From the NCBI GenBank assembly GCA_016931895.1, contig JAFGDY010000156.1:1-40265 (forward strand): a DNA stretch of 40,265 nt, written 5' to 3'. The position numbers and the translations under genes were made by a program. Source of the DNA: Anaerolineae bacterium (lineage in GTDB: Bacteria; Chloroflexota; Anaerolineae; 4572-78; J111). Shown here piece by piece: positions 16,660 through 23,722 of this stretch. How positions within the stretch are numbered: position 1 is the first letter of the stretch; the number at the start of each line of letters is the position of its first letter. The notes below the pieces were generated by a model. It had not been told where the DNA came from. It worked only from the letters and a program-made list of their open reading frames with translations, and made no database searches.

Positions 16660-17009
16660 TCTTTCTTCCTCCACAAAGATAGGTTTTATAGGTTAACAAA
16701 CTGCCTGAGTACAGCTTTACTAAGTCACCTTACGCAGGAGTCCAGACTTCAGTCTGGTAAAACCCGAATGAATTCGGGATTCCTACCGAAGAAGCTGCGT
16801 AACATGAGTTACTAACACAAACTTTTCTTAACACTTTTTTCAGCAACACCTCCCTTTCATCAGGAAATAAAAAGCACGACCATTTTTCGATAACAAAGAT
16901 TGAGCTTTGCTCAATCCCCATCCCAACTACAGCCGCGCTCTTTCAACCGAATGTTTCAGCCATTGAAACATACCCAAACAACAAAATATTTAGCCTGCTA
17001 ATGAAGGCC
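16660..17009 (-). promoter_or_regulatory. Long 5' leader of the BMP lipoprotein gene
   Basis: Downstream of the predicted start near 17003 the minus-strand leader can form TGTTTCA/TGAAACA (16952-16970) and GATTGAGC/GCTCAATC (16898-16916). GGGAGG (complement of 16849-16854) follows but has no well-placed start codon: a TTG only two bases later opens a 38-codon frame that reads into the inserted element. No known riboswitch consensus was recognised. Regulation through the leader is an inference. Confidence 0.35.
16717..16815. mobile_element. 85-bp MITE-like element with 7-bp target duplication
   Basis: TTACTAA is duplicated at 16717-16723 and 16809-16815. The 85 bases between them begin GTCACCTTACGCAG and end with the complement of CTCATGTTACGCAG, a 14-base terminal inverted repeat with three mismatches. 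Inside are two short hairpins: CCAGACT/AGTCTGG (16742-16757) and CCCGAAT/ATTCGGG (16763-16778). The element lies in the leader of the BMP lipoprotein gene. Its terminal CTTACGCA is shared with the 84-bp element family in this window. Confidence 0.75.
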
Positions 17010-17038
17010 ATTATAACGCATTTGTTGACAGGGGGCAA
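17010..17038 (-). promoter_or_regulatory. Sigma-70-type promoter for the nucleoside importer operon
   Basis: On the minus strand TTGCCC (complement of 17033-17038) and a perfect TATAAT (complement of 17010-17015) are 17 bases apart. No better pair was seen between here and the BMP gene. Confidence 0.6.
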
Positions 17039-17123
17039 GAGTTGATGGTGATATAGAGGGGGGCTTTTGTTAAAATTTTGTTAAGAAATAATTCAAACTA
17101 TAGTTGTTCAGATAATGTTTTTG

Positions 17124-17154
17124 GGTAGAGACAGGGCATTGTTCTGTCTCTACC
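17124..17154. repeat. Dispersed hairpin repeat GGTAGAGACAG
   Basis: GGTAGAGACAG (17124-17134) pairs with CTGTCTCTACC (17144-17154) over a 9-base loop. The sequence resembles GTAGAGAC-type hairpins scattered in other bacterial genomes with many repeats. Only one copy was found in this window. Confidence 0.5.
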
Positions 17155-17198
17155 GGCAAAAATTCAAAATCTTTTTCTGAATATCTATACCTCCCTGA

Positions 17199-17232
17199 AA
17201 TAAAAAAGTCCCCGTGGTCATCGCGGGGACTT
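17199..17232 (-). terminator. Intrinsic terminator of the SUMF1-like lipoprotein gene
   Basis: On the minus strand AAGTCCCCG (complement of 17224-17232) pairs with CGGGGACTT (complement of 17206-17214) over a 9-base loop and is followed by TTTTATTTC. It is about 20 bases beyond the stop at 17252. The GC-rich stem plus T-run is a standard rho-independent terminator. Confidence 0.8.
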
Positions 17233-17251
17233 AAAGATTTTTGAAAAGCCA

Positions 17252-18628
17252 TTATCCGCCGGAGCCTAGCTCGGCAGTTGCTTCAACCGCCGGTTCGGTG
17301 GTCGGTTCAGTGGTAGGTTCAACCGTGGTTTCGGTAGTGGGTTCGATGGTGGGTTCAGTCGTTGGCTCGATGGTGGGTTCAGTCGTTGGCTCGATGGTGG
17401 GTTCAGTCGTTGGCTCAACGGTTGGCTCGGCTACTACCTGGGCCGGTTCAAACACATCGGCGGAAACGGCGCAACGAAAGCCCGTGCCGTCGCTGCGCAC
17501 GTGCGGTTCGTTATTTTGGCGGAAGGTGGCGCGGATATGCTGCCCGGCATTATCCCAGGAACCGCCGCGCACCACGCGGAAATATTCGTCAAAATCCCCG
17601 GCCTGCTCGTAACTATTGCCGGGATAACCCAGATAAGAACTTTCGGTCCACTCCCAAACGTTACCGGCCATGTCAAAAGCGCCGTAGGGGCTGGCCCCGG
17701 CCGGGAAACTGCCTACCGGGGCGGTGTAGGGAAAACCATCGTCAACATTGGGATCGCGGCCTGCCTCAAAGGGGCAACTGGCGCTGCAATAGTTGGCCGC
17801 GGTAGACAGGTCAAACTCCGGCAATTGAAAGGCATTGCCCCAGGGGAAAACCCGGTCGTTGGCTGCGCCTTTGGCCGCTTTTTCCCATTCGGCTTCGGTG
17901 GGCAGCCTGGCCCCGGCCCACTCGCAGTAAGTTTTGGCATCCTGCCAGGTGACTTGCACCACGGGGTGATTCATTTTGTCATCAATGCCGGTTTCCGGCC
18001 CGCGAGGGTGATAAAAGGTGGCCCCTTCCACCCGTTCGCCGCCGCTGGCGCCGTAACCTTCTATTTCGGCAGTGGTTTTGTAGCCGGTGAGATTGGCAAA
18101 CTTACCGAACTGCGCATTGGTCACCTCGGTTTGGTCAAGCCAAAAAGCAGCCACGCTCACCGGATGTTGGGGCTGTTCATCGCCGCCGGCCAATTTGGGC
18201 GGGCCTCCCGCGCCTACCGCGCCCAGGTCGGCCTCACTTGCGCCCAGCATAAATTCACCGGCGGGCACAAACACCATCACCGCTCCATCCTGGGAACGCA
18301 CCGCCGTTTGTTGAGCCTGCGCCGGAACCGGCGTAGGGGTGGGTGGCGGCGGGGGTGGGGTTGGCTCAACCGTCGGCTCCTGGGTCGCCGCTTCGGCCAC
18401 TTCCTGAACCGGAGGCGGGTAAGGCGTATAAGTGGGATAGGGGGTGTAGGTGGGATAAGGGGTGGCAGTGGGCTGCTCAACCGGCGGGGGTGGCAGTTGG
18501 GCCGCTACCGTGCCATTCACCGCCGCGGCCACCGTTTCTTCCACGTTAGGCGGCGGGGTGGTGCTGCCGCAAGCAACCACACTCAAGCTCAGAATCAAGA
18601 CGATTAGAATAGCCAGAATAGATCTCAT
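17252..18628 (-). CDS. Lipoprotein with a formylglycine-generating-enzyme-like (SUMF1) domain
   Basis: A secreted lipoprotein of 458 residues. The signal peptide ends LSVVAC (Cys20). A Thr/Pro/Tyr-rich linker covers residues 50-105, and a SUMF1/FGE-type domain about 115-390: FVPAGEFMLGA, FWLDQTEVTNAQF, HPVVQVTWQDAKTYCEWAG, RLPTEAEWEKAAKG, FPWGN, DMAGNVWEWT, RVVRGGSWDN and GFRCAV. The stretch that carries the two active-site cysteines in true FGE reads SWDNAGQHIRATFR here, with no cysteine, so sulfatase activation is unlikely. Binding or carbohydrate recognition is more plausible. The tail (from about 400) is an 8-residue Thr-Glu-Pro repeat encoded by 24-base units. The ATG at 18628 has AAGGAG about 7 bases upstream. 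Confidence 0.85.
   Translation of the reverse strand: MRSILAILIVLILSLSVVACGSTTPPPNVEETVAAAVNGTVAAQLPPPPVEQPTATPYPTYTPYPTYTPYPPPVQEVAEAATQEPTVEPTPPPPPPTPTPVPAQAQQTAVRSQDGAVMVFVPAGEFMLGASEADLGAVGAGGPPKLAGGDEQPQHPVSVAAFWLDQTEVTNAQFGKFANLTGYKTTAEIEGYGASGGERVEGATFYHPRGPETGIDDKMNHPVVQVTWQDAKTYCEWAGARLPTEAEWEKAAKGAANDRVFPWGNAFQLPEFDLSTAANYCSASCPFEAGRDPNVDDGFPYTAPVGSFPAGASPYGAFDMAGNVWEWTESSYLGYPGNSYEQAGDFDEYFRVVRGGSWDNAGQHIRATFRQNNEPHVRSDGTGFRCAVSADVFEPAQVVAEPTVEPTTEPTIEPTTEPTIEPTTEPTIEPTTETTVEPTTEPTTEPAVEATAELGSGG
17327..17425. repeat. 24-bp tandem repeat coding the Thr-Glu-Pro tail
   Basis: Near-identical 24-base units begin at 17351, 17375 and 17399, flanked by diverged copies on both sides. Because 24 is a multiple of three, copy-number changes would keep the frame. 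The array encodes the TEPTIEPT repeat at the lipoprotein C-terminus. Confidence 0.8.
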
Positions 18629-18730
18629 TGCATCTCCTTCCAAAGAGTAAAAATGTTTTTAGGCCCCGGATATCATCCTCGTTTCCCTATCTGGGGACGC
18701 TATGGTTTATAGTTTTGCGCAAGACACCGC

Positions 18731-18759
18731 ATTGTAAGCGGGGGTAGGAAGATTGTCAA
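18731..18759 (-). promoter_or_regulatory. Near-consensus sigma-70 promoter for the SUMF1-like lipoprotein
   Basis: On the minus strand a perfect TTGACA (complement of 18754-18759) lies 17 bases from TACAAT (complement of 18731-18736). Transcription would start near 18724, about 96 bases before the ATG at 18628. Confidence 0.7.
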
Positions 18760-18836
18760 TTTTGCATGGGTGGGAAATGCCTTATGTTGAAGAATGAAGT
18801 GGCTTTAACTGAGGAGACTGAAAAGCAAATAAATAC

Positions 18837-18866
18837 TTTAGAGCCAGGCCCAATCCTGGCTCTAAA
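18837..18866 (-). terminator. Hairpin terminator of the 79-residue membrane protein gene
   Basis: TTTAGAGCCAGG (18837-18848) pairs perfectly with CCTGGCTCTAAA (18855-18866) over a 6-base loop. It is 40 bases past the stop of the minus-strand gene ending at 18906. The following T-run is poor (AGTATTTATTT), so the strength is uncertain. Confidence 0.65.
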
Positions 18867-18905
18867 TTTCTTTGAAGGAAGTTGAGTAATCCTTTGAAGG
18901 AAATT

Positions 18906-19145
18906 TTACCCCAACACCTCAAACAGTTTTGCGCCCACAATAACGGCAAAAACAACAAACATGGGCACGATGCCAATGTTCAAAATGCGTCGCAAAAATT
19001 CCGTGCGCGGATTGGGGCTGGTGACCGCAATTTCTTTTTGCACCAGTAACATCAGCAAGATGATCACGGCAATCAGGCCCAGAGAGGCCGTAGAAGCCCA
19101 GGCTGCGGCTGTAGCTTCGGTAGTAATACTGATGGTTGAACTCAT
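18906..19145 (-). CDS. Small two-helix membrane protein (79 residues)
   Basis: A hypothetical protein with a Ser/Thr/Ala-rich N-terminus and two hydrophobic segments at about residues 21-37 and 56-76. They are joined by a polar loop with PNPRTEFLRR, so it probably forms a membrane hairpin. The reading frame is well supported: AGGAG lies 7 bases before the ATG, and a hairpin terminator follows. It lies 62 bases downstream of the receiver-protease gene in the same direction and may be co-transcribed with it. I do not recognise a family, although small proteins of similar design occur beside secretion or protease genes. Confidence 0.7.
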   Translation of the reverse strand: MSSTISITTEATAAAWASTASLGLIAVIILLMLLVQKEIAVTSPNPRTEFLRRILNIGIVPMFVVFAVIVGAKLFEVLG

Positions 19146-19172
19146 GATTTACTCCTATTGCAATGTAAAGGG

Positions 19173-19201
19173 TCACGTGTCGGGTGTCAGGTGTCACGTG
19201 T
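19173..19201. repeat. Short direct repeat TCACGTGT
   Basis: TCACGTGT occurs at 19173-19180 and 19194-19201, with GGGTGTCAGG between. It resembles degenerate CACGTGTC-type intergenic repeats and lies in the gap between two co-directional genes. No function is evident. Confidence 0.4.
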
Positions 19202-19207
19202 TAAGGC

Positions 19208-20503
19208 TTAAGGCATTAAAAACGGCATGATCAAGAACAACATAATGTTGGTGAAGCCGTGACAAAGCGTAACGCCAAACAAACTGCGAGTTTTGGAGAC
19301 CACCCAGCCCAGAAACAGCGATAGCCCAAAAGCGCAAACCGGGTTCAAGGGCGAGCGGTGGCCGATGTGCAGGTTAGTGTACAACACGGCCACGTATACC
19401 AGGCCAGAAGGTCCCATCACTTCTATAGCGGCGCGTTGCAGAATACCGCGAAAGATAAGTTCTTCGGAAAAGCCGGTGCTGACGAGCACAATGAGCGCCG
19501 GAACCAGCACCTCGGGCCAGGCCAGGTGCGTGATGAGGGGAATTGGCTTTAAGAGCAAATAAAAACCATAACCAAAAATCAGGCCGGTGGGCGCCACCAG
19601 CAGTTGCAGGGGCCACTGCTGTAAGTTAAGCCCCACTTCCGACCAGGTGAATTTGAGCATCCGCACCATCATGGCCGCCACCACTAATAAGGGAATGGTG
19701 ATAACCAAATACCAGTAAATCCGGGGCAGATTTATCACGGGCAAAGACAGGCTGAGAATACGGATCAAAGGAACAAAGGTTAATCCCAGCAGCAGGTGAT
19801 GAATCCGCTCCTGCCATCTGAAGGCGGCGTTGGTGAGCAGCAGCAGCAACACCAGGCCGTGCAGGGCTAACCCCACTTGCGGTTTAACAATAAAGGTACA
19901 TATCTCAGCAATAACGAGCAGCCCCAGATAAATCCAGGCGGTCAGGGCCGGATGAAGATTGATCAGCCCGGCCAGGATGGAGGGCGGGGAGGGGAGGGCC
20001 ATGACCCCACTCGCGGCCAGCGCCGGTTGTTCGCTTGGCTTAACCTGGGCCGCCGGTTTTCTGGCCGGCCCGGTAAAGGCGCGGTTCAATTCCTGCACCC
20101 AGCGGGCCGAACTGCGGCTCACAGTTTCGGCCAGGGAGGGCTGCTTAAAAATGGGCTTCAGGTGTTGGCGTTCTTGTAAGGCGGCGCGCACCCGTTTGAG
20201 CAGTTCGTTCTCTTGCAGGGCGGTCACCAGGCGGGGGTCCACTAACTCAAGGGTATGAGCCGCAGCTACCGGCAGCCGGATGATACCGACATTACAATTG
20301 TGTTCCAGGCGGCGGTTGATGGCATAACCATCCCGGTCGGCTGTGGCCGAATCAAGCAGCACCAGGTCAATGGGATTGGCCTTGCTCAGGCGCAGGGCAT
20401 CCTGCCCGCTTTGGGCTGTTAAAACCCTGTAGCCTTCCCGTTTCAGGAGGCTGGCGATGTTGTGGCTATTAAAGGTATTGTTGCTGACAACCAAAATGCT
20501 CAT
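19208..20503 (-). CDS. Receiver-domain / CPBP (CAAX-like) intramembrane protease fusion
   Basis: A protein of 431 residues in two parts. Residues 1-112 have a response-regulator receiver fold: ILVVSNN as first strand, DLVLLD with Asp51 in the phospho-site position, and DRDGY after it. The usual acidic pair after strand 1 is replaced by Ser-Asn-Asn, so normal Mg-dependent phosphorylation is doubtful. A proline-rich linker (about 145-175) leads to a membrane domain. Its end carries the CPBP protease motifs: EELIFR (Glu347, Glu348, Arg352), NLHIGH (His379, His382) and HGFTN (His415, Asn419). All proposed catalytic residues are present. Signal-controlled intramembrane cleavage is an inference; no substrate is known. 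Confidence 0.85.
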   Translation of the reverse strand: MSILVVSNNTFNSHNIASLLKREGYRVLTAQSGQDALRLSKANPIDLVLLDSATADRDGYAINRRLEHNCNVGIIRLPVAAAHTLELVDPRLVTALQENELLKRVRAALQERQHLKPIFKQPSLAETVSRSSARWVQELNRAFTGPARKPAAQVKPSEQPALAASGVMALPSPPSILAGLINLHPALTAWIYLGLLVIAEICTFIVKPQVGLALHGLVLLLLLTNAAFRWQERIHHLLLGLTFVPLIRILSLSLPVINLPRIYWYLVITIPLLVVAAMMVRMLKFTWSEVGLNLQQWPLQLLVAPTGLIFGYGFYLLLKPIPLITHLAWPEVLVPALIVLVSTGFSEELIFRGILQRAAIEVMGPSGLVYVAVLYTNLHIGHRSPLNPVCAFGLSLFLGWVVSKTRSLFGVTLCHGFTNIMLFLIMPFLMP

Positions 20504-20583
20504 AATTGTTTTGGCGTTATCGGTTTGTTAAAGAGCAGGGTGTTGGCGTAGTTTTTTATTCTATAAAGAGTCTATCACGAAAA

Positions 20584-21687
20584 CTATGTTTTGCTGGTTA
20601 CGGTGTTGTTACAGCTTTGCAGGGCTTCTCTAAGAGGATTGCATCTTGAACCGAATTTTTTTGAGATTTGTTTTATTTTCCACCAGATATTTAGCCCCAA
20701 AATTCCCAAACGCTTCGGTAAGAGTAAAAGAATTTGCCAAATGATTTTTCTTGGGCCAACTATTTTTTCTAATACTTGTTTTCTTGAAATTGCAGGAAGA
20801 TCGTTAACTCCAATTTGTGTGTCAAAAAAGGACAACACTAGAATTGATTCCCAATAACCAGGACGATTCTCTATTTTGAGTGGTTCACATTCTTTATCTA
20901 GTTCATAATACCTGTGTAAAAAAATATTCAATTCTCGAAGCAACGCGACATAATCAGCGTGAGTTTTGCGAATTATCTGGGGATTCATATCTTTTGATGC
21001 TGAAATGTTTGAGCCATGGAGTCTATATTTTGCTAATGTTTCTTGAACTACACACGTGAGAGTCATAAAATTTGCACCTTCCGACAAATATCCATCTGCA
21101 AGAGCTTTTAGTGGAGGTATTGGAAATAATAAATCGGCGATTTCTCTTCTAAAAGAAAGTCCTGAGTTTGGCGGTTGTAGAGTGCGCCCTCCTTGATTAA
21201 GGGCCAACTGTGCATTCCAACCTTCATCTAATCGTCTTGGGTAAGATGGATCTAGTATTTTCCCATCTGCCGAAATTTTCCGAACGGGATGGGCACATAA
21301 TCCACAATCCGGATTCTGAAAAAACTCAGAAACAACCTTTTCGACTTTGGATTCTTCAAACAAATCATCAGAATCAAGTAAACAAATAATTTCCCCGCGA
21401 CAATTTTTGTATGCTGTATTTACCGCAGATGCTACGCCTCCATTTTTTTGAGTAATTAATTTCACTCGCTTATCATGCTCAACATAAGTTTGAATAATTT
21501 CTACTGAGCGATCTATAGAACCATCATCACATATTACTATCTCAAAATTTTGATATGTTTGATTTAACACACTTTCTATCGCCGCTGCGATATAGTCTTC
21601 ATAGTTGTAATTTGGCATAAGAACAGAAACAAGCGGATCTTGCCTTAATTTATTTAAAGGAATTGGTTCAAGTTTATTTTTTAACAT
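20584..21687 (-). CDS. Family 2 glycosyltransferase
   Basis: A GT-A type transferase of 367 residues, last gene of the polysaccharide operon. VSVLMPNYNYEDYI (20-33) is the first strand, CDDGS (53-57) binds the nucleotide, and LLDSDDLFEE (104-113) contains the metal-binding DxD. The C-terminal third is less conserved and ends basic. The ATG at 21687 has GAGGA 8 bases upstream. An alternative GTG at 21702 overlaps the stop of the upstream gene as GTGA. The gene is AT-rich like its neighbours. Donor and acceptor sugars are unknown; it probably adds one residue to the lipid-linked repeat unit on the cytoplasmic side. Confidence 0.88.
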   Translation of the reverse strand: MLKNKLEPIPLNKLRQDPLVSVLMPNYNYEDYIAAAIESVLNQTYQNFEIVICDDGSIDRSVEIIQTYVEHDKRVKLITQKNGGVASAVNTAYKNCRGEIICLLDSDDLFEESKVEKVVSEFFQNPDCGLCAHPVRKISADGKILDPSYPRRLDEGWNAQLALNQGGRTLQPPNSGLSFRREIADLLFPIPPLKALADGYLSEGANFMTLTCVVQETLAKYRLHGSNISASKDMNPQIIRKTHADYVALLRELNIFLHRYYELDKECEPLKIENRPGYWESILVLSFFDTQIGVNDLPAISRKQVLEKIVGPRKIIWQILLLLPKRLGILGLNIWWKIKQISKKFGSRCNPLREALQSCNNTVTSKT

Positions 21688-21698
21688 AGCATCAGTCC

Positions 21699-23009
21699 TC
21701 ACTTGCTAAATTTCATCGTTCCACCAACAAATAAACCATCCCGTATTGAATCTGCAATACCTTGAAAACTCCAGCGAGCATAACGTCCAACTTGGATAAT
21801 ATCATGTTCATCCAACACCCCCATAGCTTTATCTTTCCAGTTAGAATTAGGGTAGCGCCAGGTATAAGCAGTTTCAATCCAGGTGGGGTCAACTACTTCA
21901 GCCTCTTTTATCCAATCCCAAGTTTGTAATTCTACCACAATCTGCTGCGACTGAGCTTTTAGCTGCTTTTGGTCAGGCTTGGCATTTTCAGGGGCAGCTT
22001 TTTCTACATAAATGCTTACTCGGTCATTATTCTGTCTGGAAGACGCCGGTAAAAATGAATTATCCACATTGCTATAGAAACCGACCCGGTGAAAACCGGC
22101 CTTGCTCTGAGGAATATACAGCCAGTGGTCATTCGGACATTTGTCCCCTTTTACCGCACCAATATTTATTACCAGCACAGAAGTTGCCGGAGCAGATTCT
22201 TCATCTGTCTCCAGATCAGCCAATTGCAGCATTTGGTTCAAGGGTAAGGTAGAAATTAATTGGTTATAAACAACTTCTGTCCCATCATCAAAATAGACCA
22301 CTTTGTCTGCTATATCAATTTTTACAGCCTTTTTTCCATATCGAACGTCACATTGTTCTGACAACCGCCGAGATAAAGCATCTAGACCATCTTCAGGGTA
22401 CACAAAATTCACATTGTAACCCACAGCCGAAGCCTGTTCAAATGCACCTTGCAACGCCAATAACAAATCTACCGGAGATTTATAGGCATCCTGCGGAGCA
22501 ATTGTTCGCCACAAACCAGCCGTATATAGTTCATGAAACGGATGGAAGAAAAGTTTGCCTAGTGTAACGCCAAAACTTTTATCTAACCACTCGGCCATTG
22601 TATTTACAGATTGTTTGGAATATGCACCGTCAACCATTTCTTTAAGCGCTAAAGAGACTGTTTTCGCTTCCAGAAATCGAAGGTGGTTTTGCAATGGATA
22701 GGGTACGAATAACTGTTTTTCTGGGAAAAATACACTCGATTTGCGTGCATAAGTTTTAACCGGAGATAAATTACGAATCAAGCGAAGAATCGATGGATTA
22801 CCCCCAAAAATCCAATGTCCGCCGCCTATCTCAAAACGGTATGCTTCGCTGTCATTTGGCGCAATGTGTAATCTTTCACGATTGTTTGGGCGCACATAAT
22901 ACGACGAACAAATTCCACCAGGGATACCTTTTGCTTCATAAACTGGCAGTCCAGAAGCCCACCCGGCAGCTAACCCTGTCATACCTGAACCAAGAATAAT
23001 AGACTGCAT
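21699..23009 (-). CDS. FAD-dependent amine-oxidase / UDP-galactopyranose-mutase-like protein
   Basis: A flavoprotein of 436 residues. The N-terminal dinucleotide-binding motif is IILGSGMTGLAAGW, followed by VYEAKGIPGG, the second part of the Rossmann FAD motif. GGHWIFGGN, with its GGH-type segment, fits UDP-galactopyranose-mutase-like and protoporphyrinogen-oxidase-like proteins of sugar loci, as do PLNQML and the C-terminal flavin contact GLFVGGTM. In polysaccharide clusters such enzymes convert pyranose to furanose nucleotide sugars or oxidise sugars. Which applies cannot be read from the sequence. It lies four bases from the preceding methyltransferase gene and overlaps the alternative GTG start of the next gene by 3 bases. 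Confidence 0.75.
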   Translation of the reverse strand: MQSIILGSGMTGLAAGWASGLPVYEAKGIPGGICSSYYVRPNNRERLHIAPNDSEAYRFEIGGGHWIFGGNPSILRLIRNLSPVKTYARKSSVFFPEKQLFVPYPLQNHLRFLEAKTVSLALKEMVDGAYSKQSVNTMAEWLDKSFGVTLGKLFFHPFHELYTAGLWRTIAPQDAYKSPVDLLLALQGAFEQASAVGYNVNFVYPEDGLDALSRRLSEQCDVRYGKKAVKIDIADKVVYFDDGTEVVYNQLISTLPLNQMLQLADLETDEESAPATSVLVINIGAVKGDKCPNDHWLYIPQSKAGFHRVGFYSNVDNSFLPASSRQNNDRVSIYVEKAAPENAKPDQKQLKAQSQQIVVELQTWDWIKEAEVVDPTWIETAYTWRYPNSNWKDKAMGVLDEHDIIQVGRYARWSFQGIADSIRDGLFVGGTMKFSK

Positions 23010-23013
23010 TTGT

Positions 23014-23718
23014 TTATGATCCTTTTTTTTGAATAAATAGAATTCTCCCTAACTGCCAAGTTGCCTTGATTCGAGACTGATGCTTATCTACCAAATCATT
23101 CAGCATATTTGTCACTTGAGGGAGGTCATGACCATAGTCATCAAAAGCTACAACTCCTCCAGCCGATAATTTATTCCAAACTAGATAGAAATCATTTTTT
23201 ACATATAATGGGTCATGATTACCATCAATAAAACCAAAACTTATAAATTCTGCCGGAATTCTAACGTCCATTGTGTCAGCAATTATCAATTCGATATTGT
23301 TGCAATCTTGCGTTACCTTCTTGAAAATATCTAATTGAGAGGTTTTTTCTCCAAAATTCTTAACCACATGTCCTTGATATATTTTTGCCATAGTGGTACC
23401 TGTAGTGCATAGTGTCTGATCAAAATTCATTTCAAATATGTCTATTGCATAGACTTTTTTATTACTGTTGTTAACCTCAAGGAATTTTGCTAATTTATAA
23501 GTTCCACCTCCAAGGAAGGTGCCTATTTCCACAAAATCACCGTCAATCTCAAGAAGTTCATAATTGTTGATAACCCGCAACAACTTGTCATATCCGGCAA
23601 GATCAGTCCCTACCGGAGGAGCCGGATATCCGAACTCTAAAAAGAACTTTATCAAATACAAAATTCGATTCAGAAACGGCAACCAAGGCCTTAAAATTCT
23701 CACGAATATTTCTCTCAT
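23014..23718 (-). CDS. Class I SAM-dependent methyltransferase (Methyltransf_24 type)
   Basis: A protein of 234 residues. An N-terminal amphipathic or hydrophobic stretch (about 8-30) could lie on the membrane. The SAM-binding motif I is FVEIGTFLGGGTYKLAKFL, then VYAIDIFE with the acidic residue that holds the ribose, and FGFIDGNHDPLYVKNDFYLVW followed by SAGGVVAFDDYGHD. This series is typical of Methyltransf_24 proteins in sugar and antibiotic loci, which methylate sugar hydroxyls. The acceptor is unknown. It lies between the flippase and flavoprotein genes with gaps of four bases, so it belongs to the same transcript. Confidence 0.82.
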   Translation of the reverse strand: MREIFVRILRPWLPFLNRILYLIKFFLEFGYPAPPVGTDLAGYDKLLRVINNYELLEIDGDFVEIGTFLGGGTYKLAKFLEVNNSNKKVYAIDIFEMNFDQTLCTTGTTMAKIYQGHVVKNFGEKTSQLDIFKKVTQDCNNIELIIADTMDVRIPAEFISFGFIDGNHDPLYVKNDFYLVWNKLSAGGVVAFDDYGHDLPQVTNMLNDLVDKHQSRIKATWQLGRILFIQKKGS

Positions 23719-23722
23719 AGTC

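Noticed and set aside
16730-16921. Short minus-strand frame of 63 codons upstream of the BMP gene
   Set aside because: It runs through the inserted 85-bp element and its Shine-Dalgarno is too close to the TTG; considered only as a possible leader remnant.
17351-17420. Regular 24-base repeats as a possible CRISPR array
   Set aside because: Units are contiguous with no spacers and encode an in-frame Thr-Glu-Pro repeat.
17501-18607. Open frame of 368 codons on the plus strand
   Set aside because: It is antisense to the SUMF1-like lipoprotein, has low-complexity Arg/Gly-rich content, and matches no domain; the minus-strand gene has a promoter, ribosome-binding site and terminator.
19208-20503. 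Ordinary response regulator with an output domain
   Set aside because: The second half is clearly a polytopic membrane domain with CPBP protease motifs, not a DNA-binding or enzymatic output domain of a usual type.
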